Shown here: in pieces, positions 35,592 to 45,604 of the stretch | How positions within the stretch are numbered: the first letter of the stretch is position 1 | How the letters are laid out: the number at the start of each line of letters is the position of its first letter | From: Bifidobacterium catenulatum subsp. kashiwanohense JCM 15439 = DSM 21854 | GTDB taxonomy: Bacteria > Actinomycetota > Actinomycetes > Actinomycetales > Bifidobacteriaceae | Direction: 5' to 3' | NCBI RefSeq assembly: GCF_001042615.1 | Contig: NZ_AP012327.1 | Coordinates: 1,612,001-1,676,000, forward strand | DNA length: 64,000 nucleotides | Translations under genes and position numbers: made by a program | Notes under the pieces: model-generated | What the model saw: only the letters and a program-made list of their open reading frames with translations | Databases searched by the model: none | What the model was told of the DNA's origin: nothing

Positions 35592-35764
35592 CATAAATGG
35601 AAAAACAGCAAATAAAAGTACGTTTCTCCCCACAATGAACAAACTCCATCGGAATTCATTCGTCATCCTGTCCTAGAGACATCACTTTTCGCTTGGCAAT
35701 AACGTTTTCGTAGAAGCCTCGGGGTACATTGGAGTGCCTAAGTTTTGTGAGGAAGGGATTGCAG

Positions 35765-38044
35765 ATGTCGAGTTATTCCGCCCAGTTGCGCGAAGAGCAA
35801 CAGGCCGTCAGCCGTGCGTATGGTCGCTTGGACGACCTACGGGCTCAAGCTCGTGCCCGTCTCGACACCGTGCGCGCAGCTGGCTCGCACGGTTCACCCA
35901 CGCAACGCACCGAACGCGACTCCTTCGCCACCATGTACGAGGACCGTCTCACCCAGTTGCGTGCGGTCGAAGACCGTCTGGTGTTCGGCAGGCTCGATGA
36001 TGTTCACGGCGCGCACCGGTACATCGGTCGTATCGGATTGTCCGACGAGCACCATGAGCCGATCCTCACCGATTGGCGAGCCGACGCGGCACGTCCATTC
36101 TATGAGGCGACGCCTTCGCATCATGGCGATATCGTGATGCGCCGCCATATCACGCTAAGTTTCCGTGAAGTGGTCGGCGTCGAAGATGAGGTACTCGATG
36201 TGCATTCCGACCAAGTGGGTCAAGCGTCCTCGGACGGCACGTTAACTGGTGAAGGCGCGCTGCTTGCATCATTGAACGCCAAACGCACTGGCAAGATGAC
36301 CGACATCGTGGCCACCATCCAAGCCGAACAGGACCGTATTATCCGTGCGGACCTCAATCAGGCCGTGGTGGTGCAGGGCGGTCCGGGTACCGGCAAAACC
36401 GCCGTCGCCCTGCATCGTGCGGCATATCTGCTCTACACACATCGAAGAATGCTCGAACGTTCCGGTGTGCTGGTAGTCGGCCCTAGCTCCACGTTCCTGC
36501 ACTACATCGACCAGGTGCTGCCCTCCCTTGGTGAGACCGGAGTGGTCAGCCGTACCATCGCCGATCTCATTCCCGGCGTAATCGCGACAGCGCATGATGA
36601 TCCGTTCGCGGCAAAACTCAAGGGCGACCGACGCATGGCCAAGACCATCGCCAACGCCGTCGCAGCAAGGGAACGTGTTCCTTCGCAGTTGCCGTCGATT
36701 CGCATCAACGGATTCACTGTGCCCATCGTGCGCACGGATATCGAGCAGGCCATCACCGATGCCAAGCGCACGCGACAGCAGCACAACAAGGCACGCGAAA
36801 CCTTCGTGCACAGCATGCTGATCGCCATGCGCAACCGTTATGTGGACAAACTTGATTATGAGCCGGAACAGGCCGAATTGACGGATGTGATGCAGCAGCT
36901 GCGCATGAACGATGCACTGCGTAAGACGTTGAATCTCGCCTGGCTGCCGATGACCGGCGAATGGCTGGTCGACCAATTGTTCTGCAAGCCGCAGCAACTT
37001 CGCCGTTTCGCACCTTGGCTTGAGGAACGAGACATCGAAGCGCTGACTCGTCCGAAGGGATCGCCGTTCACAGTCGGCGACGTTCCCTTGCTAGATGAGG
37101 CCATGGAGCTACTTGGTCCCGACCCGAAGGCGATCGCCCGTCAAAAGGAGTTGGACGCCAAACGCGCCGAAGAAGAGCAATTCGCGCAAGACACGTTGGC
37201 GCAGGCTGGCATCGGTTCCGGCATCGTCACCTCGCAAATGCTGGTGGATAACATCAACGGTATGGACGCTGAACTCACCGCGCAGCGCGCCGCCTCGGAC
37301 CGCGAATGGACGTATGGCCATATCGTCGTCGATGAGGCTCAGGAACTCACCGCCATGGATTGGCGTATGCTCATCCGCCGTTGCCCATCGCGTTCGTTCA
37401 CCATTGTGGGCGACGTAGCGCAAACGTCCGCGTTGGGCGGCACCCGTTCGTGGCGACGCATGATGGATCCCCTGTTCGGACCTCGCAATTGGCAGCTCAA
37501 CGAATTGACGATCAACTACCGTAATCCAAAGGAAGTATCGCAGCTCGCCTGCGATTTCGCGGCCGCCGAAGGTTTGTACATCTCCACCGTCAATGCGGTT
37601 CGCGGTGTGCCTGATTCGGTCAAGCGTTTCACCTTGGCTGATGAAAGTCTGATTTTCGACGCCGTGGCGCAGCAGACCGTCGATCTGGTTCGTTCGTACA
37701 TATCCGCCGACGGCACTGGACGTGTGGCCATCATTGCGCCTGATGATATGGTCAAGCCACTGCGTAGGCGCGTGTACGAACAGTTGCGTGAAACATTGCC
37801 GGCAAAGGAATTCGACCGTCTTGATGCGCAAAGTTCCTGGGATGAGCAGGTGACCGTCTGCTCCACCCAAATGGTGAAGGGACTGGAGTATGACGCAGTG
37901 ATGGTGGTACAGCCGGGAATCATCGAGGAGAACGCTCCTTCGCGCATTGTGGCAGCCGCCGATCTGTACGTCGCCATGACCAGGCCGACGCAACGTCTGC
38001 TTATAGTCCGGACAAATGCTGACGAAAAACTGCTCAAACTATAA
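35765..38044 (+). CDS. HelD-type helicase (RNA polymerase recycling)
   Basis: 759 aa, superfamily 1. The N-terminal coiled coil (residues 4-36, AQLREEQQAVSRAYGRLDDL) is the HelD feature that enters RNA polymerase. Walker A GGPGTGKT is at 205-212, Walker B in IVVDEAQELTAMDW, further motifs in VGDVAQTSALGG, NELTINYRNPKEV and QMVKGLEYDAVMVV. In actinobacteria these proteins release stalled polymerase and can give rifampicin tolerance. AGGAAGGG precedes the ATG. serA starts 10 bases downstream. Confidence 0.88.
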   Translation: MSSYSAQLREEQQAVSRAYGRLDDLRAQARARLDTVRAAGSHGSPTQRTERDSFATMYEDRLTQLRAVEDRLVFGRLDDVHGAHRYIGRIGLSDEHHEPILTDWRADAARPFYEATPSHHGDIVMRRHITLSFREVVGVEDEVLDVHSDQVGQASSDGTLTGEGALLASLNAKRTGKMTDIVATIQAEQDRIIRADLNQAVVVQGGPGTGKTAVALHRAAYLLYTHRRMLERSGVLVVGPSSTFLHYIDQVLPSLGETGVVSRTIADLIPGVIATAHDDPFAAKLKGDRRMAKTIANAVAARERVPSQLPSIRINGFTVPIVRTDIEQAITDAKRTRQQHNKARETFVHSMLIAMRNRYVDKLDYEPEQAELTDVMQQLRMNDALRKTLNLAWLPMTGEWLVDQLFCKPQQLRRFAPWLEERDIEALTRPKGSPFTVGDVPLLDEAMELLGPDPKAIARQKELDAKRAEEEQFAQDTLAQAGIGSGIVTSQMLVDNINGMDAELTAQRAASDREWTYGHIVVDEAQELTAMDWRMLIRRCPSRSFTIVGDVAQTSALGGTRSWRRMMDPLFGPRNWQLNELTINYRNPKEVSQLACDFAAAEGLYISTVNAVRGVPDSVKRFTLADESLIFDAVAQQTVDLVRSYISADGTGRVAIIAPDDMVKPLRRRVYEQLRETLPAKEFDRLDAQSSWDEQVTVCSTQMVKGLEYDAVMVVQPGIIEENAPSRIVAAADLYVAMTRPTQRLLIVRTNADEKLLKL

Positions 38045-38054
38045 GGTAGGAATC

Positions 38055-39254
38055 ATGCCTAAAGCATTGTTACTTGAAAACATTCATCCCGACGCGGCGC
38101 AGTCGCTGCGTGACCACGGCTTCGAAGTCGAGTGCCTCAAGGGCGCTCTCAACGAAGACGAACTCATCGACGCTCTGGAAGGCGTTGACCTTCTGGGGAT
38201 CCGATCCAAAACCAGCGTGACCCGCAAAGTCATCGATGCCCGTCCGACGCTCACCGCGGTTGGATGCTTCTGCATAGGTACCAATCAGGTTGATCTTGAC
38301 TATGCGGGCAAGCATGGCATCGCCGTGTTCAATGCCCCATATTCGAACACCCGTTCCGTGGTGGAACTGGTCATCGGCGATATCATCTGCCTAATGCGCC
38401 GCATTCCCGCGCACACCCATCACATGAAGCATGGCATGTGGGATAAATCCGCTTCCGGATCCCATGAGGTGCGAGGCAAGACGCTCGGCATCATCGGCTA
38501 CGGCAATATCGGTTCCCAGCTTTCCGTCATCGCCGAGGCGCTTGGCATGCGTGTGGTGTTCTACGACATCGAAGAGAAGCTTGCCATGGGCAATGCTTAC
38601 CGTTGCTCCACGCTGAACGAGCTGCTTGAGCAGTCCGATGTGGTCACTTTGCATGTCGATGGCCGCAAGTCCAATACCGGTTTCTTCGGTGAGGATCAGT
38701 TCGCCCATATGAAGCAGGATTCGATTTTCATCAATCTGTCCCGCGGTTTCGTAGCGGATTTGGACGCGTTGAAGAAGCATTTGGATTCCGGTCATATTTC
38801 GGGCGCCGCGGTGGATGTGTTCCCGGTCGAGCCGAAGAAAAGCGGCGATGAATTCTTGACGAACCTTGCGGATGAAGACAATATGATTCTGACCCCGCAT
38901 ATTGGCGGTTCCACGCTTGAAGCGCAGAAATCCATCGGCCAGTTCGTTTCACAGCGTCTTGAGGATTATTGGTTCAAGGGTTCCACGATGTTGTCGGTTA
39001 ATCTTCCGCAGATTACCTTGTCCGATATCCGTTCGAACTTCCGCATCGCGCATCTTCATGCGAATCTACCTGGCGTCCTCGCCAAGGTGAACCACGTGCT
39101 TGGGGAAGAGAACATCAATATCGCAGCCCAGGCGCTTGGTACCGAAGGTGAAATCGGCTATGTGGTCACTGATGTGGCGCAGCGCCCGAGCCAGAAAGCT
39201 TTGGATGAGCTTGCAGCCATTGAAGGCACGATCCGCATGCGTGTAATCAGCTGA
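38055..39254 (+). CDS. serA: D-3-phosphoglycerate dehydrogenase
   Basis: 399 aa. First step of serine synthesis. NAD-binding GIIGYGNIGSQLSVIAEALG, catalytic Arg/Glu/His region LSRGFVADLDAL, DVFPVEP and HIGGSTLEAQ, and a C-terminal ACT domain (LPGVLAKVNHVLGEENINI) that usually mediates feedback by serine. AAGGTAGG precedes the ATG. A very long hairpin follows. Confidence 0.94.
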   Translation: MPKALLLENIHPDAAQSLRDHGFEVECLKGALNEDELIDALEGVDLLGIRSKTSVTRKVIDARPTLTAVGCFCIGTNQVDLDYAGKHGIAVFNAPYSNTRSVVELVIGDIICLMRRIPAHTHHMKHGMWDKSASGSHEVRGKTLGIIGYGNIGSQLSVIAEALGMRVVFYDIEEKLAMGNAYRCSTLNELLEQSDVVTLHVDGRKSNTGFFGEDQFAHMKQDSIFINLSRGFVADLDALKKHLDSGHISGAAVDVFPVEPKKSGDEFLTNLADEDNMILTPHIGGSTLEAQKSIGQFVSQRLEDYWFKGSTMLSVNLPQITLSDIRSNFRIAHLHANLPGVLAKVNHVLGEENINIAAQALGTEGEIGYVVTDVAQRPSQKALDELAAIEGTIRMRVIS

Positions 39255-39287
39255 CGGTCTGCAATACGGCATACGTCAATACTGCAT

Positions 39288-39340
39288 GTATGCATTGTGG
39301 GGGTTCCAACCTAAGCGGCTGGAACCCCCACAATGCATAC
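39288..39340 (+). terminator. Long perfect hairpin after serA
   Basis: 21 bp without mismatch (39288-39308 with 39320-39340) around an 11-base loop; the core is ATTGTGGGGGTTCCA. There is no T-run directly after it. Confidence 0.75.
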
Positions 39341-39438
39341 ACTTCATGTCATTGCCGTAATCGCTCAACTTTTGCGTCACCTAGTCCATCCTTGACAAGA
39401 CAACGCCTTGTCGCACGTTTTAATAGCGACTGCCCAAA

Positions 39439-39891
39439 CTACTTCAGCGCGTCAGCTTTCAGCTCATTGATCGCATTCTGAAAATCCCCAAGATTCTCAA
39501 AGTTCTGATACACACTGGCGAAACGCATATAGGCGACCTCGTCGAGATCACGCAACGGTTTCAGAATGGCTTTGCCGACCTCGTCGGACTTGACTTGGGC
39601 AAGCCCCCGAGCACGAAGGTCCTCTTCAACCTGCTGACCGAGCGCCTTCAAATCGTCTTCTTTGATTGGGCGACCCTGACATGCTTTTCGAACACCGGAA
39701 ATCACCTTGTTCCTATCGAACTGTTCGACGTTGCCGGAGCGCTTCACCACCAACAGCATGGTGGTCTCCAGCGTGGTAAAACGCTTGGAACATTTCGGAC
39801 ACTCTCGCCTACGGCGAATGGAGTGGCCGTCATCGCTGATGCGGGTATCGACCACCTTTGTATCTGGATTCTGACAAAACGGGCAATGCAT
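39439..39891 (-). CDS. nrdR: Ribonucleotide reductase repressor NrdR
   Basis: 150 aa from MHCPFC, the standard start. Zinc ribbon CPFC...CPKC ([29 protein letters not shown]) then the ATP-cone ([20 protein letters not shown]). It senses ATP/dATP and represses nrd genes. An upstream in-frame ATG at 39915 would add eight residues. It lies beside lexA as in other actinobacteria. Confidence 0.94.
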   Translation of the reverse strand: MHCPFCQNPDTKVVDTRISDDGHSIRRRRECPKCSKRFTTLETTMLLVVKRSGNVEQFDRNKVISGVRKACQGRPIKEDDLKALGQQVEEDLRARGLAQVKSDEVGKAILKPLRDLDEVAYMRFASVYQNFENLGDFQNAINELKADALK

Positions 39892-39939
39892 GGTGTTAAG
39901 AATAGCCTGAGCCATTGAACTAGGCCAACCCCACGTGAG

Positions 39940-40044
39940 TCACACCTTGTCAGGAACGATAAGCCTTTGCCCGGCCCTTAACGAGACAGAGTCCAGATCA
40001 TTCAAGCGCACCAGCTCATCCACCGTACACGAATCATCGCAGCA
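39940..40044 (-). pseudogene. LysM remnant at the chiZ/divS position
   Basis: The minus strand reads RLNDLDSVSLRAGQRLIVP followed by DKV and a stop, the C-terminal half of a LysM domain. Going upstream the frame hits TAG (40045-40047) after only 34 codons, then a short MGRLFEK run beginning at 40068. The signal/membrane segment and the first half of LysM are gone. In mycobacteria and corynebacteria the gene between lexA and nrdR is the LysM-bearing SOS-induced division inhibitor (ChiZ, DivS). Confidence 0.7.
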
Positions 40045-40068
40045 CTACTTCTCGAACAGCCGCCCCAT

Positions 40069-40102
40069 CGAACACATGTTCTAGGTATGGCACATGTGTT
40101 CG
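40069..40102. promoter_or_regulatory. SOS boxes between lexA and the LysM remnant
   Basis: CGAACACATGTTCT (40069-40082) fits the actinobacterial LexA site. CGAACACATGT and ACATGTGTTCG (40092-40102) form a larger 11-bp inverted repeat. Confidence 0.7.
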
Positions 40103-40120
40103 ACAAATGCAAACACACCT

Positions 40121-40134
40121 CGAACAGATGTTTG
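40121..40134 (+). promoter_or_regulatory. SOS box of lexA
   Basis: CGAACAGATGTTTG is a full match to the CGAAC-N4-GTTYG type consensus, 53 bases before the lexA start. Confidence 0.85.
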
Positions 40135-40186
40135 ATTTTCTCGTCGTTTCGCGTTATGCTGACCTGAGACCTGAAAGGAGCCCACC

Positions 40187-40900
40187 GTGAGCACCGTCCC
40201 ATTCACACCCAAAAAGGATGCCGAACGTCCGGATGAAAGCACGCTGACCGATCGTCAGCGCAAGGTGCTCGGTGCCATCAAAAAGCATCTGGCCGAACAA
40301 GGCTTCGCCCCTTCGTTCCGCGAAATCGGCGAAGCCGCAGGGCTGAAAAGTCCGTCATCCGTCAAACACCAGCTGCAGGTGCTTGACGAAAGGGGTTTTA
40401 TTCGCATGAATGCGAACAAGGGCAGGGCTATTGAAGTCGTAAGCTTTGACGATGCATCCTCGTCGAGCAGGGTGACACAGGTCATTCCATTCCCAGCCCA
40501 ATCCGATTCCAGCGGTTCCATCATGGCCTCACGAGATGTTCCTTTGGTGGGGCGCATCGCCGCGGGAGTGCCCATCACCGCCGAACAGCATGTGGATGAT
40601 GTGATGCGACTGCCCGAACGACTCACCGGTACCGGAAATCTGTTCATGCTTGAGGTGCACGGCGATTCCATGATCGACGCAGCCATTTGCGACGGCGATT
40701 TTGTGGTGGTACGCGAGCAGAACACCGCAGAGAACGGGGATATTGTGGCGGCACTGCTCGACGATGAGGCCACAGTGAAGACGTTCCGCAAGGATCATGG
40801 TCATGTCTGGCTTATTCCGCACAATCCCGCTTACTCCCCCATTGATGGCACGCATGCTGAGATCATGGGCAAGGTGGTTACCGTACTCCGCAAGATCTAA
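40187..40900 (+). CDS. lexA: SOS repressor LexA
   Basis: 237 aa. Winged helix with FAPSFREIGEAAGLKSPSSV, then the self-cleaving peptidase domain: cleavage site Ala126-Gly127 (RIAAGVP), Ser161 in HGDSM and Lys198 in ATVKTF. GTG start with GAAAGGAG 9 bases upstream. SOS boxes ahead of the gene show autoregulation. Confidence 0.96.
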   Translation: MSTVPFTPKKDAERPDESTLTDRQRKVLGAIKKHLAEQGFAPSFREIGEAAGLKSPSSVKHQLQVLDERGFIRMNANKGRAIEVVSFDDASSSSRVTQVIPFPAQSDSSGSIMASRDVPLVGRIAAGVPITAEQHVDDVMRLPERLTGTGNLFMLEVHGDSMIDAAICDGDFVVVREQNTAENGDIVAALLDDEATVKTFRKDHGHVWLIPHNPAYSPIDGTHAEIMGKVVTVLRKI

Positions 40901-40928
40901 GGCATAGGAATCGTCTCGTCGTTTACGG

Positions 40929-40987
40929 AACCGCGCTCTTGAACGTGAAGTCAGATGTTTGTTTTCACGTCCAAGAGCGCGGTTTTT
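40929..40987. terminator. Bidirectional terminator between lexA and the CDF gene
   Basis: AACCGCGCTCTTG pairs with CAAGAGCGCGGTT, with an inner stem ACGTGAA/TTCACGT, then TTTTT. Confidence 0.88.
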
Positions 40988-41012
40988 CATAACACAGCAG
41001 GGTTCCCGTTGG

Positions 41013-41948
41013 TCAGGAATGCATTTCGGGTTTGCTCGCCGAACTATATCCCTCCGGTTCGAGCTGGAAGGTAGTGTGCGGAACCGATACGGGGAAATGT
41101 TCACGCAGGCAGTCCTGTAGTTGGGCGAGTATTTCCGCGGCCCCCTTCATGGTGAGGTCTCGTTCGACCACGACATGCGCCATGAGGATCGGCATGCCGG
41201 TGGATACTGTGCTGGCGTGAAGGTCGTGCACAGCAATAACATGTGGCACTTGCTCCAAATGGGCCCGTACTTCGTCAAGGTCAAGTCCCTTGGGTGTTTC
41301 TTCCAAGAGCACACGGACCGCGTTGCGCAGGAGCTTGATGGCGCGTGGAATCATCATGAGCGCGATGACGCCGCCGGCAACCGCGTCAAAGCCGGCCCAG
41401 CCGGTGCAGATGAGCACGATTGCCGATACGATTACGGCTACGGATCCCAAGGCATCGTTCATGACTTCGAGGAACGCCGCTTTCATGTTCATGTTGTCTT
41501 CGCTTTGCGATGCGAGGATGAAGATTGATCCGACGTTGGCGGCGAGGCCGAGTATGCCCATGAAGAGCAACAGCCGCACGTCGCTTATTTCGTCAGCAGA
41601 CCCTCCGAAGAGTCTCATGCCCGCTTCCACGAGTGCATAGATGCCGACGATGAGGAGTATGAGGGCTCCGACTGCCGCAGTGAGCACTTCGAGCCGCGCC
41701 CATCCCCAAGTGCGTTTGTTGCTGGGTTTGCGTTGCATCAGTATTGCGGTGACGGTTGATGCGATGAGCACGGACATGTCGGTGAGCATATGGCCTGCAT
41801 CTACGAGCAGTGCCAATGATCCGGTGATGATTGCGCTGACGACTTCCGCTATGAATACCGTCGAGGTGAGTCCCAGTGACATCATGAGTCGTTTTTGATG
41901 TTCCGCTCCTACGTTCGCCGTTGTTCCGTACGTGTGGTCGCGTGCCAT
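41013..41948 (-). CDS. Cation diffusion facilitator (metal efflux)
   Basis: 311 aa, six membrane segments and a C-terminal cytoplasmic domain, CzcD/ZitB-like (proton-coupled metal export). The first half-site is standard, His53 and Asp57 in DAGHMLTD. At the second site Glu161 replaces the usual His: FLEVMNDALGS with Asp165. This change in the four-coordinate transport site may shift metal preference away from zinc. The gene is monocistronic. Confidence 0.88.
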   Translation of the reverse strand: MARDHTYGTTANVGAEHQKRLMMSLGLTSTVFIAEVVSAIITGSLALLVDAGHMLTDMSVLIASTVTAILMQRKPSNKRTWGWARLEVLTAAVGALILLIVGIYALVEAGMRLFGGSADEISDVRLLLFMGILGLAANVGSIFILASQSEDNMNMKAAFLEVMNDALGSVAVIVSAIVLICTGWAGFDAVAGGVIALMMIPRAIKLLRNAVRVLLEETPKGLDLDEVRAHLEQVPHVIAVHDLHASTVSTGMPILMAHVVVERDLTMKGAAEILAQLQDCLREHFPVSVPHTTFQLEPEGYSSASKPEMHS

Positions 41949-42030
41949 GTATATAATCCTTCAACCTAATTGATTGAGGAACTTATTGAAATTGTTTCTC
42001 AATACCATTTTCATTGCTTGTAAAACGCAA

Positions 42031-42057
42031 GAAACCCCAGCCAAAGGCTGGGGTTTC
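42031..42057. terminator. Terminator after ldh
   Basis: GAAACCCCAGCC and GGCTGGGGTTTC form a perfect 12-bp stem with an AAA loop. Confidence 0.88.
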
Positions 42058-42206
42058 CGTTATTTCTGCTTGCAGTCTAACGACTCATCATCCGTCTGTC
42101 AATACCCAGATCAAACAAAAACACGACAACTCGTGCGACAGCAAGGCGCACAAAAGTACGTCGCATTCCGTGTAACGCAGCTGACACTCCGTTACCGCGT
42201 TTTTTA

Positions 42207-43229
<1,023 letters not shown>

Positions 43230-43370
43230 TCATCTTTACTCTATCCATACAGCATGACGTTTTGATGCGTTGTAACACGACTTGCAGGTACTGAAAAGTG
43301 ATATGCCTCACAAAGCATGTGAGCGCTCACAAATGCTGTGCCCGTTGCGTTGCACTGTTTTGCAAGGTTT

Positions 43371-44867
43371 TCAGCCGATTGACTGTTCCACGATTTGTGC
43401 AGCTAAATGATCGTCCACTTCCGCTTCGAGCATCATGCCGTCGTCACGGTATTCGACGTTGATCACCTTGCCGTATTCACGCACGCGCGACACCAGCGAA
43501 CCGGCAGTATATGGCAGCAACGCCTCGACATGCACGTTTGGTGCCGGCAGCACGGATTCCACCTGCATACGCAGCTCGTCGACGCCTTCGCCGGAAAACG
43601 CCGACACGATGTACGCTTCCGGCATCAACGCCTCGATACGCTCGCGCATGGCCTCATCCATACGGTCGGCCTTGTTGAACACGATGATCGTGGGAATGGT
43701 TTCGACGCCGTCGATGTCGGCAAGTACATCGTCGACCGCGTCGATTTGCGAGAACGGATCCGGATGCGAGCCGTCCACCACATGCACGATCAGATCGGCT
43801 TCAGCGACCTCCTCCAGTGTGGATTTGAACGCTTCAATCAGCTGCGTGGGCAAACGCCGTACGAATCCGACAGTATCGACGTACGCATATCGGCGTCCGT
43901 CTTTGGCCCGCGCCCTGCGCACCGCGGTGTCCAAGGTGGCGAACAGCGCGTTTTCCACCAGTTCCGCGGAACCGGTCAGTCGATTCGTCAACGACGATTT
44001 TCCTGCGTTCGTATATCCGACCACGGCAACGGTGGGCAATCCGAAACGGCGACGAGCGCCACGTTTGACGTCACGCGCGGGAGCCATCTGTTCGATCTGT
44101 TTGCGGAGTTTGGCAATTCGGCTGCGAATTACGCGGCGGTCCATTTCGATTTTCGTTTCGCCAGGTCCTCGCGAGCCGATGCCCGCATCCCCCGCGGCTC
44201 GTCCGCCTGCCTGGCGTGATAGTGATCCGCCCCAGCCTCGCAGTCGCGGCAGCATGTATTCAAGCTGCGCCAGTTCCACTTGGGCTTTGCCCTCGCGTGA
44301 GGTCGCATGTTGGGCGAAAATGTCGAGGATCACGGCAGTGCGGTCCACGACCTTCACTTTGGTGGCGTCTTCCAAGGCGCGGCGTTGGCTTGGCGGTAGG
44401 TCATCGTCCACAACGATGGTGTCGGCTTCCTCTTGCGCCACGATTCCGGCGAGTTCGCGGGCTTTGCCGGAGCCAACGTATGTGGCTGCGTCCGGTTTGA
44501 TACGATGCTGCAGCAGGCCGTCGCATACTACGGCACCGGCGGTTTCGGCGAGCGCGGCAAGTTCTCGCAATGATTCTTCGGCCTGTGCCTGTGTGGTTTC
44601 ACGGCTGGACCACACACCGACGAGCACGACGCGTTCGAGGCGGACTTTTCGGTATTCGACTTCGGTGACGTCTTGCATTTCGCCGAGTCCGGACACATGC
44701 TTCAACGCATTGCGGGATTCGCGTTCCTGCCATTGTTCGTCATGGGATTCATTGAAATGGTTCTCGCCGTTGGTATCAAGCAGCACTTCGGACTGGTCGG
44801 CGAGCACGCCTGACACGTCATTGGCACTCATGCTATGCTCGATGTCGTTTTCTTGGCTCAATGGCAC
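43371..44867 (-). CDS. hflX: Ribosome-associated GTPase HflX
   Basis: 498 aa. HflX N-domain with the glycine-rich GWGGSLSRQAGGRAAGDAG and GSRGPGETKIEMDRR, then a GTPase domain with G1 GYTNAGKSS (284-292), DTVGFVRRLP and NKAD. It splits stalled ribosomes under stress. The first about 65 residues are a poorly conserved acidic extension; the GTG at 44867 and the ATG at 44831 are both possible starts. Confidence 0.93.
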   Translation of the reverse strand: MPLSQENDIEHSMSANDVSGVLADQSEVLLDTNGENHFNESHDEQWQERESRNALKHVSGLGEMQDVTEVEYRKVRLERVVLVGVWSSRETTQAQAEESLRELAALAETAGAVVCDGLLQHRIKPDAATYVGSGKARELAGIVAQEEADTIVVDDDLPPSQRRALEDATKVKVVDRTAVILDIFAQHATSREGKAQVELAQLEYMLPRLRGWGGSLSRQAGGRAAGDAGIGSRGPGETKIEMDRRVIRSRIAKLRKQIEQMAPARDVKRGARRRFGLPTVAVVGYTNAGKSSLTNRLTGSAELVENALFATLDTAVRRARAKDGRRYAYVDTVGFVRRLPTQLIEAFKSTLEEVAEADLIVHVVDGSHPDPFSQIDAVDDVLADIDGVETIPTIIVFNKADRMDEAMRERIEALMPEAYIVSAFSGEGVDELRMQVESVLPAPNVHVEALLPYTAGSLVSRVREYGKVINVEYRDDGMMLEAEVDDHLAAQIVEQSIG

Positions 44868-44992
44868 CTCTCACGGTTAAACTATGGTGTCTTTATTATC
44901 ATCATTCTCTAGAGACATGGGTATCGGGCATTCGCCACGTGGACGAGCGTGGCTTGCGTGGTACCGTAGGCGAGCGTTTGCAAGGAGTGGGT

Positions 44993-45604
44993 ATGGCACA
45001 GGCCGAACAGTATTTTGTGGCTGATCCGCAGTCGAAAGATGTACGTAAGAGACTGCATGTTGTATTGCGCGGCAATGAGGCCGATGTTGAGGTTTCCAAT
45101 GGCGTGTTTTCCGGCAATCGCGTGGATTTGGGAACGTCCGTACTGCTTCGTCAGGCTCCGGAGCCTCCTGAGGAGGGTACGTTCCTTGATTTGGGTTGCG
45201 GTTGGGGTCCGATTGCGTTGACACTTGGTTTTGCTTCGCCGAAGGCTGATATTTGGGCGTTGGACGTGAATGAACGCGCGTTGGATCTGACTCGTCGCAA
45301 CGCCGAGCTCAATGGTGTGAGGAACGTTCGTGCAATCACCGCCGATGAGATCCCTTCTGATGTGACGTTTGATCTGATTTGGTCGAATCCACCGATTCGT
45401 GTTGGCAAGGATGTGCTGCATGAGTTGTTGATGACGTGGCTGCCACGTTTGAATGCGGGTGGTGCCGCCTATTTGGTGGTGCAGAAGAATCTGGGGTCGG
45501 ATTCGTTGATTCCGTGGCTTGCCACGCAGCTTGGCGACGGTTATGAGGTAAGTAAGTACGCGAGTTCGAAGGGCTTCCGCGTTATCGAGGTTATGAAGGC
45601 ATGA
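44993..45604 (+). CDS. RsmC-like SAM methyltransferase
   Basis: 203 aa. Motif I LDLGCGWGPIAL and motif IV SNPPIRVGK identify a base-N methyltransferase of the MTS/RsmC family that acts on guanine in rRNA. It corresponds to the single-domain form rather than the duplicated E. coli RsmC. AAGGAG 7 bases before the ATG sets the start; the open frame before it is non-coding. Its TGA overlaps the hrpA ATG (ATGA). Confidence 0.87.
   Translation: MAQAEQYFVADPQSKDVRKRLHVVLRGNEADVEVSNGVFSGNRVDLGTSVLLRQAPEPPEEGTFLDLGCGWGPIALTLGFASPKADIWALDVNERALDLTRRNAELNGVRNVRAITADEIPSDVTFDLIWSNPPIRVGKDVLHELLMTWLPRLNAGGAAYLVVQKNLGSDSLIPWLATQLGDGYEVSKYASSKGFRVIEVMKA

Noticed and set aside
35552..35634. Short CRISPR-like repeats upstream of mraZ
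   Set aside because: 5-base cores in 10-base period match the MraZ operator; no spacers of CRISPR size. No CRISPR array was seen anywhere in the window.
40045..40068. Tiny MGRLFEK frame as a leader peptide for nrdR
   Set aside because: No ribosome site and no attenuator structure; more simply the decayed start of the LysM gene.
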